64,000 bases of DNA from Aestuariibaculum marinum (GCF_014596975.1 NZ_JACVXD010000008.1:1-64000); one strand, 5' to 3'; shown: positions 25,696-35,729, counted from the stretch's first letter. Translations and numbers: made by a program. Notes: generated by a model from the letters alone, not told the origin.

Positions 25696-26643
25696 TTAAA
25701 ATTTTATATGATCAAACCTACTCTGAACCATTTCTTTTTTTTCATCTAGACGCTTCAAAAAGGTTTTATGTGCTTCGGAATCTGGATTAAAAGGTTTATG
25801 TTGCATGCCTTTTTGTATATCTCTCACCATTCCCATGGTTTCCTGCGCTTTATTCGAAATCCAAACACTGGAAAATTTCTCCCAGACATAATTAACAGCC
25901 AGCGCACTTGGGTGCAGCATATCATCGTTATAAAAGCGATAATCACGAAGTTCGTCCATCATAATCTCATAAGATGGAAAATAAAACACATCTTTCTTGT
26001 TTACCAATTGGTGGATTGCCGATATTAAATGCGATTTACTTCGCGTATTCTGCACATATCCATCCTTTATATGACGAACCGGAGAAACGGTAAATATGAT
26101 AGTTGCTTTCGGGTTTGCTGCCTGAACCATTGTCTTAATAGATATCAACGACTCCCTAACCTCATCAGTCGTCAAGAGCACTTTATCAAATTGATTTTGA
26201 GGGACCTTATGGCAATTCGCCACAAAAGCTTCCGTTTCTTTAAAACGATATACCCAAGCAGTTCCTAAAGTAACTATAATATGCGTTGCCTGATGCATTC
26301 GCTCTTGTGTTCGATGGAGTGCTTCATTCAAGCTATCTAATAAATTCTCTTTTGAAGTATCACTCAATTTAGAATGCGCATCGAAACAATGCCATTGTTC
26401 ATTATGAAATATTAAATCGGATTCTGTGTATTTCTTATTTTGAACTGCTCTACTGATTAAAGTTTCAATAGCCTTCGGATTAAATAAAATTCCAAATGGG
26501 TTTTGAAGACTTTTAAATTTAAAGTAATTGAACTTCTCTCCTATGTTTTCAACAAAACAGGACCCTAGCAACAACAAATTAGAATGATAATCAATAAGAT
26601 TATCGGTTTGTTGCTTTAATGGTATTTCGGTTTGAAACTTCAT
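25696..26643 (-). CDS. GSCFA-domain protein
   Basis: This 315-residue protein carries the eponymous GSCF motif at residues 27-30, then LQNPFGILFNP and a TLGTAWVY segment, as in the GSCFA family (PF08885), a relative of SGNH-type hydrolases. A conserved FTVSPVRHIKDG region and a late DMLHPSALAVNYVW segment fit catalytic blocks of such hydrolases. Substrate unknown. The ATG at 26643 is preferred over an upstream GTG (26667), because the GTG lies inside the alaS terminator hairpin. The gene probably depends on read-through from alaS or on a promoter I cannot see. Confidence 0.82.
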   Translation of the reverse strand: MKFQTEIPLKQQTDNLIDYHSNLLLLGSCFVENIGEKFNYFKFKSLQNPFGILFNPKAIETLISRAVQNKKYTESDLIFHNEQWHCFDAHSKLSDTSKENLLDSLNEALHRTQERMHQATHIIVTLGTAWVYRFKETEAFVANCHKVPQNQFDKVLLTTDEVRESLISIKTMVQAANPKATIIFTVSPVRHIKDGYVQNTRSKSHLISAIHQLVNKKDVFYFPSYEIMMDELRDYRFYNDDMLHPSALAVNYVWEKFSSVWISNKAQETMGMVRDIQKGMQHKPFNPDSEAHKTFLKRLDEKKEMVQSRFDHIKF

Positions 26644-26653
26644 ATAAAAAAAG

Positions 26654-26673
26654 ATTCCCGCTTGCACGGGAAT
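26654..26673 (-). terminator. Terminator after alaS, abutting the GSCFA start
   Basis: On the minus strand ATTCCCG and CGGGAAT surround TGCAAG, followed by C and T7. The T-run ends only a few bases before the GSCFA ATG. Confidence 0.8.
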
Positions 26674-26682
26674 ATCTATTTA

Positions 26683-29295
26683 TTAAGCGATAAAATCTTT
26701 TGCTTTTTCTAAGGCTTCTTGTATTCCTGCTGGATTTTTACCACCTGCAGTAGCAAAGAACGGTTGGCCTCCGCCTCCACCTTGAATGTACTTCCCTAAC
26801 TCTCTAACCACTTGACCAGCATTTAAACCTTTATCGGCTACTAAGTTTTTAGAAATATAACAAGATAATAATGCTTTACCATCGTTTTCGGCTGCTAGTA
26901 ACAAGAATAAATTATCAACTTCACCTCCAATTTCAAAAGCAACATCTTTAATTCCTGCTGCATCTAAATCTAACTGCTTTGCTAAAAACTGAACACCGTT
27001 AATTTCGGTTAATTCACTTTTAAGTTCACCTTTAACATTCTTAGCTTTGTCTTTTAATAAGGCTTCAATTTGTTTTTTAAGACCTGCATTTTCATCCTGT
27101 AAATTCTGTAAAGCTTTAACTGGTTCTTTAGCATTATTCAGTAGGGCTTTCATTTCGAAATACGCTTGGTTATTATCGAAATAAAACTCTTTAGCAGCAT
27201 CGTGAGTTATCGCCTCTATACGACGAATACCAGCGGCTACAGCGCCTTCTGAAACAATCTTAAAATGCCAGATATCTGAAGTATTCTTAACGTGTGTTCC
27301 CCCACAAAGCTCTATCGATTGTCCAAAACGAATCGCTCGAACCGTATCGCCATATTTCTCTCCGAACAAACTCATAGCGCCTTCGGCAATCGCTTCTTCT
27401 TTTGGAATATTTCGTTTTTCTTCTAATGCCAATTTACCTTCAATACGCGCATTAACGAAGTTTTCAACATCACGTAATTCTTCATCGGTTAATTTCGCAA
27501 AATGAGAAAAATCGAAACGTAACGATTTACTTTGCACTGCACTACCTTTTTGCTCGACGTGAGTTCCTAAAATTTCACGTAATGCCTGATGCAACAAGTG
27601 CGTTGCCGAATGATTGGCTTCTGTACGAGCACGTTCTTCTTCATCTACAATCGCTTTAAACGCTCCGTTTACATCCTCAGGAAGTTCTTTTGCAAAATGA
27701 ATGATGACGTTATTTTCTTTCTTTGTATCTAAAATATAAGTCACGTTACCGTTGGCTGCTTCAATATACCCCTTATCTCCAACTTGTCCACCTCCTTCTG
27801 GATAAAATGGAGTTAAATTGAACACCAACTGGTACATTTCACCATCCTTTTTTGAGACTACTTTTCTATATCGTGTAATTTTTACATTGGCCGTTAAGGT
27901 ATCATAACCAACAAATTCTTCAACAGCATCATCATGCAAAATAGTCCAGTCGTCTGTGCTCATTTCACTTGCCGCACGCGAACGGTTCTTTTGTTTTTCA
28001 AGCTGTGCTTTAAACCCTGCTTCGTCTAACTTTAACCCCTTTTCATTTAAAATAAGGGCCGTTAAATCGATTGGAAAACCATAAGTATCGTATAATTCAA
28101 ACGCTTTTTCTCCTGAAACAGCATAGCCTTTGGTTTCATCAACAATACGGTTTAATAACACCAACCCTTGCTCTAAGGTTCTTAAAAATGAATTTTCTTC
28201 CTCCTTAATAACGTTTTCAACAATTTGTTTTTGCGTTTTAATCTCTGGAAAAGCATGTCCCATTTTTTGAGATAACACTTCTACCAAACGGTAAATGAAT
28301 GGTTCCTTTTTATCTAAGAATGTGAATCCGTAACGTACCGCGCGACGTAAAATTCTACGAATAACATAACCTGCTCCAGTGTTACTTGGTAACTGCCCAT
28401 CGGCAATAGCAAAGGCTACAGCACGAACGTGATCTGAAATTACGCGAATCGCAATATCGGTTTTCTCGTCTTTACCATATTCTTTGTGTGTAATCGCTTC
28501 AATCTCTCTAATAATTGGCGTAAACACATCGGTATCGTAGTTAGATTGTTTACCTTGAAGCACCATACATAAACGCTCAAATCCCATACCGGTATCGATA
28601 TGTTTATCCGGAAGACTTTCTAAACTTCCGTTCGCTTTCCGATTGTATTGCATAAATACCAAGTTCCAGATTTCAACCACCTGTGGGTGATCCATATTTA
28701 CTAAATCTTTACCTGCAATCTTTGCCTTTTCTTCGGCCGAACGAATATCGACGTGAATCTCACTACATGGTCCGCAAGGTCCTTGATCACCCATTTCCCA
28801 GAAGTTATCCTTCTTGTTCCCCATTAGAATACGATCCTCTGGAACAAACTGTTTCCATAAATCATAGGCTTCGGTATCCATACCAAGGCCATCTTCCTTA
28901 TCACCTTCAAAAACGGTTACGTATAAAATATCTTTATCTATACCGAATACTTCGGTTAGTAACTCCCAAGACCAAGCGATAGCTTCCTCTTTAAAGTAAT
29001 CACCAAAACTCCAGTTTCCTAACATCTCAAACAACGTATGGTGATAGGTATCGTACCCCACTTCCTCTAAATCGTTATGTTTCCCTGAAACACGTAAACA
29101 TTTTTGAGAATCGACTAAACGATTACTCTTAGGCACAGCATTTCCTAAAAAATACTCTTTAAAAGGCGCCATACCCGCATTAATAAACATTAGGGTTGGA
29201 TCGTCTTTTAACACCATAGGTGCCGATGGTACAATTGTGTGCTTTTTATCTTCAAAAAAACTTAAAAACTTAGCTCGAATATCTTGTGACTTCAT
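26683..29295 (-). CDS. alaS: Alanyl-tRNA synthetase
   Basis: The enzyme charges tRNA-Ala and edits mischarged Ser and Gly. At 870 residues it is full length. The class II core is at the N-terminus ([26 protein letters not shown]). The editing domain has [11 protein letters not shown] and the CGGTHV zinc segment. The C-Ala end has a [15 protein letters not shown] glycine-rich motif. A terminator at 26654-26673 follows. It is divergent from the M23 peptidase gene. Confidence 0.97.
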   Translation of the reverse strand: MKSQDIRAKFLSFFEDKKHTIVPSAPMVLKDDPTLMFINAGMAPFKEYFLGNAVPKSNRLVDSQKCLRVSGKHNDLEEVGYDTYHHTLFEMLGNWSFGDYFKEEAIAWSWELLTEVFGIDKDILYVTVFEGDKEDGLGMDTEAYDLWKQFVPEDRILMGNKKDNFWEMGDQGPCGPCSEIHVDIRSAEEKAKIAGKDLVNMDHPQVVEIWNLVFMQYNRKANGSLESLPDKHIDTGMGFERLCMVLQGKQSNYDTDVFTPIIREIEAITHKEYGKDEKTDIAIRVISDHVRAVAFAIADGQLPSNTGAGYVIRRILRRAVRYGFTFLDKKEPFIYRLVEVLSQKMGHAFPEIKTQKQIVENVIKEEENSFLRTLEQGLVLLNRIVDETKGYAVSGEKAFELYDTYGFPIDLTALILNEKGLKLDEAGFKAQLEKQKNRSRAASEMSTDDWTILHDDAVEEFVGYDTLTANVKITRYRKVVSKKDGEMYQLVFNLTPFYPEGGGQVGDKGYIEAANGNVTYILDTKKENNVIIHFAKELPEDVNGAFKAIVDEEERARTEANHSATHLLHQALREILGTHVEQKGSAVQSKSLRFDFSHFAKLTDEELRDVENFVNARIEGKLALEEKRNIPKEEAIAEGAMSLFGEKYGDTVRAIRFGQSIELCGGTHVKNTSDIWHFKIVSEGAVAAGIRRIEAITHDAAKEFYFDNNQAYFEMKALLNNAKEPVKALQNLQDENAGLKKQIEALLKDKAKNVKGELKSELTEINGVQFLAKQLDLDAAGIKDVAFEIGGEVDNLFLLLAAENDGKALLSCYISKNLVADKGLNAGQVVRELGKYIQGGGGGQPFFATAGGKNPAGIQEALEKAKDFIA

Positions 29296-29514
29296 TTATA
29301 TAAAATGGTTACTATGTTTATTAAATTACATTAATTACAAAACAAATTTTTATCTTTACTTCCTTGTTAAAATCAAACTTATAAAATCTACTTTACATTT
29401 GCTATTATTGGCTTTTACTTCTAATAATATTTCAAATGTTTAGTCGTTTGCTTTAAGAAAAAACAAATTTGAATTGCTTTTAATATAAAGTGCAAAAATA
29501 GAATAAATTAAGAA

Positions 29515-30486
29515 ATGAGTAAGGTAAAATATTATTACGATTCAGAATCGTTATCTTATAAGAAAATAGAACGCAAAAAAAGGACGACTTTTAAGTACGC
29601 TTTTGTGTTTTTATTAGGCTCTGCTCTTTTTGGTTTTCTTTTTGTTTTTATCGCGAGTCAGTATATTCAGTCGCCTAAAGAGCGTGCTTTAAAACGTGAA
29701 TTGCAAAATTCACAATTACAATTCGAATTATTAAACAAAAAAATGGCGGAAGCCGAAGCCGTTTTATCAGATATCGCTGAGCGTGACAATAATATCTATC
29801 GTGTTTATTTTGAAGCCAACCCGATTCCGGAAGAACAACGAAAAGCCGGATTTGGAGGGATTAACCGCTATAAAAATTTAGAAGGTTTCGATAATTCGAA
29901 ACTGATTATAGAAAGCAACAAGCGTTTAGACATCTTACAAAAACAGATTGTTGTGCAATCGAAATCCCTTGATGAAATCACTAAACTCGCTGAAGAAAAA
30001 GAAAAATTACTAGCGGCTATTCCGGCGATTCAACCCGTAAGCAATAAAGACTTAACCCGTATGGCTTCTGGTTTTGGTATGCGATCAGATCCGTTTACCA
30101 AAGTTAGAAAAATGCACTGGGGCATGGATTTCACTGCGCCACGAGGCACTCCAATTTATGCCACTGGCGATGGTGTTGTGACGCGCGCCGATAACCGTTC
30201 CAGCGGATATGGGAACCACATTAGAATAGACCATGGTTATGGTTATGTTAGTTTGTATGCCCATTTGTACAAATACAACGTAAAGAAAAATCAAAAAGTG
30301 AAACGTGGTGACCTTATTGGTTTTGTTGGAAGCACCGGGCGCTCGCAAGCACCTCACTGTCATTATGAAATATTTAAAGACGGACAACGTATAAACCCTA
30401 TTAATTTCTATTACGGAAGTTTAACAGCCGAAGAGTTTAACGAACTATTAGAACACGCCTCATTAGAAAACCAATCATTAGACTAA
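29515..30486 (+). CDS. Membrane-anchored M23 peptidase
   Basis: This 323-residue protein has a cytoplasmic N-terminus, one membrane helix (about 25-48), a coiled-coil periplasmic stalk (about 52-85 and 125-165), and a C-terminal M23 LytM domain. Zinc ligands are seen in HWGMD (His201, Asp205) and in HCH (His281, His283). It likely cleaves peptidoglycan cross-bridges. The active-site residues are intact, so it is a candidate enzyme rather than a degenerate activator. The stop TAA overlaps the ATG of the following merR-type gene by one base. Confidence 0.88.
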   Translation: MSKVKYYYDSESLSYKKIERKKRTTFKYAFVFLLGSALFGFLFVFIASQYIQSPKERALKRELQNSQLQFELLNKKMAEAEAVLSDIAERDNNIYRVYFEANPIPEEQRKAGFGGINRYKNLEGFDNSKLIIESNKRLDILQKQIVVQSKSLDEITKLAEEKEKLLAAIPAIQPVSNKDLTRMASGFGMRSDPFTKVRKMHWGMDFTAPRGTPIYATGDGVVTRADNRSSGYGNHIRIDHGYGYVSLYAHLYKYNVKKNQKVKRGDLIGFVGSTGRSQAPHCHYEIFKDGQRINPINFYYGSLTAEEFNELLEHASLENQSLD

Positions 30487-30815
30487 TGCATATAGAACTA
30501 CCCGAAAAACGTTATTACAGTATTGGCGAAGTTGCTAAAGCATTTAATGTAAACACCTCGTTAATTCGCTTTTGGGAAAAGGAATTTGATGCGCTAAAGC
30601 CTAAGAAAAATGCTAAAGGCAATCGAAAGTTCACGCCCGAAGACATAAAGAACTTAAAGCTTATTTACCATTTGGTAAAAGAACGCGGGTTTACACTTGA
30701 AGGCGCTAAAACGCATTTGAAAGAAGGAAAAAAGGATACCCTTTCAAATTTTGAAATTATAAGCAAACTAGAGGATGTTAAAAATCAACTTTTAAAGATT
30801 AAAGAGCATCTTTAA
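30486..30815 (+). CDS. MerR-family transcriptional regulator
   Basis: This 109-residue DNA-binding protein begins with the MerR helix-turn-helix (KRYYSIGEVAKAFNVNTSLI) and the wing FTPEDIKNLKLIYHLVKERGFTLEGAK. It lacks a long effector domain and ends in a short helical tail. The start overlaps the stop of the M23 gene by one base, so translation is probably coupled. Its target is unknown. Confidence 0.88.
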   Translation: MHIELPEKRYYSIGEVAKAFNVNTSLIRFWEKEFDALKPKKNAKGNRKFTPEDIKNLKLIYHLVKERGFTLEGAKTHLKEGKKDTLSNFEIISKLEDVKNQLLKIKEHL

Positions 30816-30901
30816 ATATTCTTTTCCTTAAATAAAGTAACATTCTTTTAAAAGTTGCGTCTAACAATCGTTAATTAAAAACAGCTAAAATTTATATAAT
30901 T

Positions 30902-31498
30902 ATGAAAAAATGGTTACCGTGGATTATTGTAGCAATAATTGTTTTCGGATTATACTCTTGGGGTAAAGGCTTTAACAATACAGCTGTTACTCTAAACGAA
31001 AATGTTGGCGAAGCCTGGGGTAATGTACAAACCTCTTACCAACGCCGAAATGACCTAATCGGAAACTTAGTGAACACCGTTAAAGGTGCTGCCGATTTTG
31101 AACGCAAAACCCTTACCGATGTTATTGAAGCTCGTGCAAAAGCGACATCTATAAGTATCGACCCTAATAATATTACACCCGAGCAATTAGCTCAATACAA
31201 TCAGGTGCAGGGTGGCTTAAGTGGTGCCTTAAAAAGTTTATTAGTAACAGTTGAACGTTACCCGGAATTAAAAGCGAATCAGAATTTCTTAAAGCTTCAG
31301 GACGAATTAACAAGCACTGAAAACACGATTCAAACAGCAAGAACACGTTATAACGAAGCTATCAAACCGTATAATGTACATATTAAAACCTTTCCGAATT
31401 CCTTATTAGCAGGTATATTGAACTTCGATAGCAAACCATATTTTGATGCTGAAGTTGGTGCTGAACAACCTGTAGATGTAGAATTCGATTTTAACTAA
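30902..31498 (+). CDS. LemA family protein
   Basis: This 198-residue protein has an N-terminal membrane helix (about 5-22), followed by the LemA helical domain, with VGEAWGNVQTSYQRRNDLIGNL near 35-56 and ERYPELKANQNFLKLQDEL near 118-136. LemA proteins sit in the cytoplasmic membrane with a four-helix soluble part; their function is unclear. It leads a three-gene run with two TPM-domain genes (gaps of 7 and 5 bp), a combination repeated in many Bacteroidota. Confidence 0.92.
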   Translation: MKKWLPWIIVAIIVFGLYSWGKGFNNTAVTLNENVGEAWGNVQTSYQRRNDLIGNLVNTVKGAADFERKTLTDVIEARAKATSISIDPNNITPEQLAQYNQVQGGLSGALKSLLVTVERYPELKANQNFLKLQDELTSTENTIQTARTRYNEAIKPYNVHIKTFPNSLLAGILNFDSKPYFDAEVGAEQPVDVEFDFN

Positions 31499-31505
31499 AA
31501 ACACC

Positions 31506-31943
31506 ATGTCTAAAGTAGAAGATTTCCTTACTGCAAGCGAAGAACAGGAAGTCGTAGATGCCATACGCAAAGCCGAACTAAAAACCTCTGGTGAAATTCG
31601 GGTACACCTCGAAAAGACATCAAAAGGCGATACTTATAAACGCGCTTTGGAAGTCTTTCATTTTTTAAAAATGGATAACACCAAAGAACAAAACGGCGTT
31701 TTAATTTATGTTGCCGTTGAAGATAAAGCGTTTGTGATTTGTGGCGACAAGGGTATCAACGATGTCGTTCCTAAAGATTTCTGGAATAGCACTAAGGATA
31801 TTATTCAAACACATTTTAAAACTGGAAACTTTAAACAAGGTTTGGTTGACGGTATTTTAAAAGCAGGGAAAGAATTAGAAACACATTTTCCATGGCAACA
31901 TGACGATGTAAACGAACTGTCGAACGACATTTCAAAAGGCTAA
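31506..31943 (+). CDS. TPM-domain protein (short, soluble)
   Basis: This 145-residue protein has no signal peptide and is a single TPM domain (PF04536). It opens with ASEEQEVVDAIRKAELKTSGEIRVHL and has an acidic VAVEDKAFVICGDKGIND segment. TPM domains are linked in the literature to photosystem or phosphatase roles, but the bacterial function is undefined. It probably acts on the cytoplasmic side, unlike the following paralogue. Confidence 0.85.
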   Translation: MSKVEDFLTASEEQEVVDAIRKAELKTSGEIRVHLEKTSKGDTYKRALEVFHFLKMDNTKEQNGVLIYVAVEDKAFVICGDKGINDVVPKDFWNSTKDIIQTHFKTGNFKQGLVDGILKAGKELETHFPWQHDDVNELSNDISKG

Positions 31944-31948
31944 ATAAC

Positions 31949-32761
31949 ATGCAATTTTTATCATCTTTAAACCATTTGAAAACGTCTTTCCTAACACTGG
32001 TATTGACCCTTTTTGTGTTTGGTATTGGTTTTGCCCAATTCGATATACCCGAAATACCTAAAGAGCAAACCAGTGTTTACGATTATGTTAATTTACTTTC
32101 TAACAGCGAAAAATCGAACTTAGAGCGTAAACTTATCAAATACTCTGACACCACTTCAACCCAAATTGTAGTCGCTATTGTTGCTTCTACAAATGGTGAA
32201 AACATTGGTTTGTTAACACCACGTTGGGCTCATAAATGGGGTATTGGTCAAGCCAAGGAAGATAATGGTGTATTTATTTTATTAGCTCGAGACAACCGTA
32301 AAATATGGATTTCTCCAGGCTACGGTGTTGAAGACCGCCTTACGGCTGGTATTGTTGGCGAAATAGTTAGAAACGTTATTATTCCTGAATTCAAATTAGG
32401 CGATTATTACCAAGGATTAAATAAAGGTACCGACGCTATTTTTGAAGTGCTTACCGGTGCTTACCAAGGTACGCGACAATCGACATCAAAAAAGGACAGT
32501 TCCTCAAAGTTCTTTTTCATTATAATCATCGTCATTTTTGTCATTATTGCGCTTTCTAAAAACAAACGTGGTGGTGGACGAAATGGACGTGGGGGCAACA
32601 GACACGGCGGTTTCGATATCTGGGATGCCATTATTTTAAGTAATATGGGGCGCGGCGGATTTGGCGGAAGCTCCGGCGGTGGATTTTCCGGTGGCGGCGG
32701 ATTTGGTGGTGGTTTCGGCGGCGGCGGTTTCTCAGGAGGAGGCGCTGGCGGTAGCTGGTAA
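31949..32761 (+). CDS. TPM-domain protein with Gly-rich tail
   Basis: This 270-residue protein has a signal or anchor (about 10-29), a TPM domain (about 38-170, with YVNLLSNSEKSNLERKL and KIWISPGYGVEDRLTAGIVG), a membrane helix near 183-203, and a Gly- and Phe-rich tail (about 205-270) lying after the helix. With the short TPM protein and LemA it forms one unit. No terminator was seen in the following repeats. Confidence 0.88.
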   Translation: MQFLSSLNHLKTSFLTLVLTLFVFGIGFAQFDIPEIPKEQTSVYDYVNLLSNSEKSNLERKLIKYSDTTSTQIVVAIVASTNGENIGLLTPRWAHKWGIGQAKEDNGVFILLARDNRKIWISPGYGVEDRLTAGIVGEIVRNVIIPEFKLGDYYQGLNKGTDAIFEVLTGAYQGTRQSTSKKDSSSKFFFIIIIVIFVIIALSKNKRGGGRNGRGGNRHGGFDIWDAIILSNMGRGGFGGSSGGGFSGGGGFGGGFGGGGFSGGGAGGSW

Positions 32762-32819
32762 TTAAGATTTCTGATTAATGAATTTCGGTTTTTTTAGAAT
32801 TTCATTGATTAAAAATCGG

Positions 32820-32863
32820 CGTCAGTTTGAGTGGCAAATCTGTAATTTGTTGTATCGAAAACA
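32820..32863 (+). repeat. Interspersed repeat copy A
   Basis: The 5' part is CGTCAGTTTGAGTG and the 3' part TGTATCGAAAACA, with a CAAAT/ATTTG dyad between them. It is the first of four related copies around the MG2/TonB-plug gene. Confidence 0.65.
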
Positions 32864-32888
32864 GAGACCATTTTTATACGTAAAGATG

Positions 32889-32931
32889 TCTCGATACAAT
32901 TCCTAACACATCGAAATCATTCGACGTGACG
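32889..32931 (-). repeat. Interspersed repeat copy B (inverted)
   Basis: Read on the minus strand it begins CGTCACGTCGAATG and ends TTGTATCGAGA. It lies between copies A and C in the opposite orientation. Confidence 0.65.
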
Positions 32932-32968
32932 ACTCAGACAAACAAATCGTTAATCCAAAAACAGTTTT

Positions 32969-33020
32969 CGTCACGTCGAGTGGGTTTTTCGATTAAAATG
33001 AGAAAAATGTGTATCGAGAT
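32969..33020 (+). repeat. Interspersed repeat copy C
   Basis: It begins CGTCACGTCGAGTG and ends TGTGTATCGAGAT, with TTTTTC/GAGAAAAA arms between. It ends 5 bp before the stop codon of the minus-strand gene at 33026. Confidence 0.65.
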
Positions 33021-33025
33021 GCCTT

Positions 33026-35452
33026 TTAATATCTTTTAACAGTATAATAGGTATTTCTAACTACAGGAATACCTGCCGTAGTAATTCCTTCTAAAGACAC
33101 TTTTACTTTGGTTTCAATGCTACTATTTGTATAATTAACTGAAGCTTTACCCGTTTTATCTGGATGCACATAAGGATTCCAGTAAATGGTGTTTCTTATA
33201 TCAGTCGGTCTGTTATTTGATTTTTCACTTTTTATAGTTGGCACATAAAACTTACGAGCTTTGTAAAAACCTTCTATTTCTTTTTTAACTGTTGAAATAC
33301 CTTCTTTTTTAGCTTTGTTTCCTGTGTTTGGTTTGGTATAAATTGCAACGACACCATTTTTTCCGTCTATTCCAAAAAACAATGTTGCTTGCGCTTCAGT
33401 TATTATATCTATTTTTACAATATCATCAGGCTGAATATTATCAACGAAGTATGATTTTTCATCTGGATTAATTTGACGACCATCAACAATATAAATTTCA
33501 CTTCCAGAAATATTAGGAAATTTTACCATAAGAAGCTCACCAATAGTACTAAATAAATGAACATCCTCATCTGCTACATAACTTTTGTCTGCAAATCCAT
33601 AATTACCGTAATTAGCTACTATATCTTCTTTCTTATTAGCTGAAGCTATAATGGTAACTTCTTTTAAAACATTCTCTGGCTGCACACCAAATTCTACATA
33701 CTTTTTATAAACATTTTCTATCACAGTATTATCCAAATCCGGTCTATTCCATTCACTTTTATATGAAACCTGGATTGGCACTTCTTCCAAAGAATCTATT
33801 AAAATCTCTCCTGAATACTTACCTTTCTCATTTCTTGAATTGAGTTGTATATTTGATTTACCTGAGAACATTAAATCCTTAAATTGAAACTGACCTAAAG
33901 AATCTGTTTTTGAGCTAAAAGCATTGAAGTTTTTATTATTCATTACAGCCAACGTCACATTATTATTCACCGATGGTTTATTACCTAATAATTGTTTTAC
34001 CCGGCCAGATATCGTGAATCCTTTTTCTGCTTTAAACGTTATAGTATCATTCTGCATTGGTTGTGTTTTCCATAAAAAATCGCGCCAACCCTGAGTTAAA
34101 AGTACGTGATCTAAATGCTCTAAACGTTTTGAGTTTTCAGGATTAAAATAATAATTTGGGTGAAATACTTCTCCCCGAATATCAGATTCCATTAAAAAAT
34201 AAGAACAAATAGTTGAACTATTATTTTTATCATCCTCTAAACCATTCATATCGGTAACGCTTAATGAAAAACTTCCCGATTGTGGCTCTCCTGATATTGT
34301 AGTTGAACTTATTGAAACCTCAACTTCTTCATTGGGTTGGTAAGATGATTTGTCTGTTGTTAATTCTACGCTTAAATCCTGCGCTTTTTCAATGTAAATA
34401 AGGCGTTCACTTTGAGGTTTGGATGTGTTATCGTAAAGTGTAATCTGGCTGATGCCTTCTGGTAATTTATCGCTTGGTATTTCAAAAGATGTAATGGTTT
34501 TACCGATGGTTTGTTCAACTTCCAAATATGGAATACTCTTAGAACTAAAAATTATCTTGATTTGCCTATTGGTATTAGCTGAAAGTGTTTCTTGGTTAGT
34601 GTTTACAGATACGATATTTCTTCCTTTAAAGCGCTTAAAACTTATTAAATAACCTTCTGTAAGCACTTTGGGTAATTCTACTAAAAGCTCTTCTCCTGTT
34701 TCTATTCTTGCTATGGCATAATACGCATTTCCTTGTAGCGGTATTATTTGTAATGTTCCCATACCGTCGTGAACACTTGAAAAGGAGGTTACTTTTTGGT
34801 GATTGGAATCATAAATATCACCTTCAACTTCTATAGGATTCCCATTTACATCGACAGCCTTAAAACCGATAACGCTTGCCACATTTTGCAATAGCGAACC
34901 ACCTTCTGGGAAAAAATCAATGCTAAAAATATTCTGATTAGATTCTTCAACAACTGACTTAGAATCTAATTTTGTTCCTGTGATTTCAGTATTAAAATGA
35001 CTCTGAAAAACATCGATAATTTCAATATTCTTTTTAAACACAAAATCGTCGCCGTAGTTTCTATTCCAATTGGTGTATGCTCGCAATTGATATACACCTG
35101 GTTTCACACCTATAGAATCTATAAGTTTAAAATCACCATGACCTAAACCCATTTCTAAATTGGTCTTGTGACGCGAAATAATTTTTGAATCGGGAGAGAT
35201 TAGCTCAACATACAATATATTACTATTATCTGTAAGCGTATTGTTATTAGCATTAACATTATAAGCTTTGTACCATAAGTCTTCACCCAGAAAATAAGTT
35301 GTTCTATCCGTATGTAAATAAACCTTCTCTACAAATCGATTTTCAGTTTTGTTTTGTGAATAAAGAGTGACTACGCTGAAAAAAAAGAACAAGAAAGCCT
35401 TAAAGCATAATAACGTTTTTTTCAACGGTGAGGTTTTTAGTTGGATTTTCAT
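33026..35452 (-). CDS. MG2-like protein with TonB-plug-like C-terminal domain
   Basis: This 808-residue secreted protein has a signal peptide near residues 12-32, then an MG2-type domain (VYLHTDRTTYFLGEDLWYKAY), further Ig-like domains (SYQPNEEVEVSISS; GRVKQLLGNKPSVNNNVTLAV), and near residue 640 a plug-like segment (GFADKSYVADEDVHLF...GKNGVVAIYT), but no transmembrane barrel. Bacteroidota carry many such proteins annotated as TonB-dependent receptor plug or carboxypeptidase-like. It is probably an envelope surface protein; the function is unknown. It sits alone, with interspersed repeats on both sides. Confidence 0.7.
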   Translation of the reverse strand: MKIQLKTSPLKKTLLCFKAFLFFFFSVVTLYSQNKTENRFVEKVYLHTDRTTYFLGEDLWYKAYNVNANNNTLTDNSNILYVELISPDSKIISRHKTNLEMGLGHGDFKLIDSIGVKPGVYQLRAYTNWNRNYGDDFVFKKNIEIIDVFQSHFNTEITGTKLDSKSVVEESNQNIFSIDFFPEGGSLLQNVASVIGFKAVDVNGNPIEVEGDIYDSNHQKVTSFSSVHDGMGTLQIIPLQGNAYYAIARIETGEELLVELPKVLTEGYLISFKRFKGRNIVSVNTNQETLSANTNRQIKIIFSSKSIPYLEVEQTIGKTITSFEIPSDKLPEGISQITLYDNTSKPQSERLIYIEKAQDLSVELTTDKSSYQPNEEVEVSISSTTISGEPQSGSFSLSVTDMNGLEDDKNNSSTICSYFLMESDIRGEVFHPNYYFNPENSKRLEHLDHVLLTQGWRDFLWKTQPMQNDTITFKAEKGFTISGRVKQLLGNKPSVNNNVTLAVMNNKNFNAFSSKTDSLGQFQFKDLMFSGKSNIQLNSRNEKGKYSGEILIDSLEEVPIQVSYKSEWNRPDLDNTVIENVYKKYVEFGVQPENVLKEVTIIASANKKEDIVANYGNYGFADKSYVADEDVHLFSTIGELLMVKFPNISGSEIYIVDGRQINPDEKSYFVDNIQPDDIVKIDIITEAQATLFFGIDGKNGVVAIYTKPNTGNKAKKEGISTVKKEIEGFYKARKFYVPTIKSEKSNNRPTDIRNTIYWNPYVHPDKTGKASVNYTNSSIETKVKVSLEGITTAGIPVVRNTYYTVKRY

Positions 35453-35540
35453 TCTTTATAACGAAAGAATTTATTTACCAATATAAAAATAAAAACCGAA
35501 CCAACTTACCTGCTCTGTCCCGTTATTATATTAAAAGCAT

Positions 35541-35559
35541 ATAACAGCAAAACTGTTAT
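35541..35559. other. Small hairpin upstream of the MG2-like gene
   Basis: The arms ATAACAG and CTGTTAT surround CAAAA. There is no T-run on either side, so it is not an obvious terminator. Confidence 0.4.
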
Positions 35560-35566
35560 TGATAAG

Positions 35567-35605
35567 TTCTCGATATAAAATTCTATTGAATTTCACTCGA
35601 ACTGA
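35567..35605 (-). repeat. Interspersed repeat copy D (inverted)
   Basis: Read on the minus strand it begins TCAGTTCGAGTG and ends TATATCGAGAA, around the palindrome AAATTC-AATA-GAATTT. It lies on the other side of the MG2-like gene from copies A to C. Confidence 0.6.
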
Positions 35606-35620
35606 GAATTTGATTCAAAA

Positions 35621-35659
35621 AAAATCACCATAAATTAATATTGAATTTATGATGATTTT
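35621..35659 (-). terminator. Terminator downstream of der
   Basis: On the minus strand the 16-bp arms AAAATCATCATAAATT and AATTTATGGTGATTTT pair (one G-U), followed by a T-run. It lies 70 bp past the der stop. Confidence 0.75.
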
Positions 35660-35729
35660 CTAATATTTTGATGCGTTGTTTTAACTACGCTTTATTTCGA
35701 ATTAAAAGAAACCTCAGCCTCTAACAAAC

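Noticed and set aside
26644..26667. GSCFA start at the upstream GTG (26667)
   Set aside because: It would translate through the alaS terminator stem, and the family begins at the KFQTEIPL segment.
35541..35559. Terminator at the ATAACAG/CTGTTAT hairpin
   Set aside because: No T-run on either strand and no gene ends nearby.
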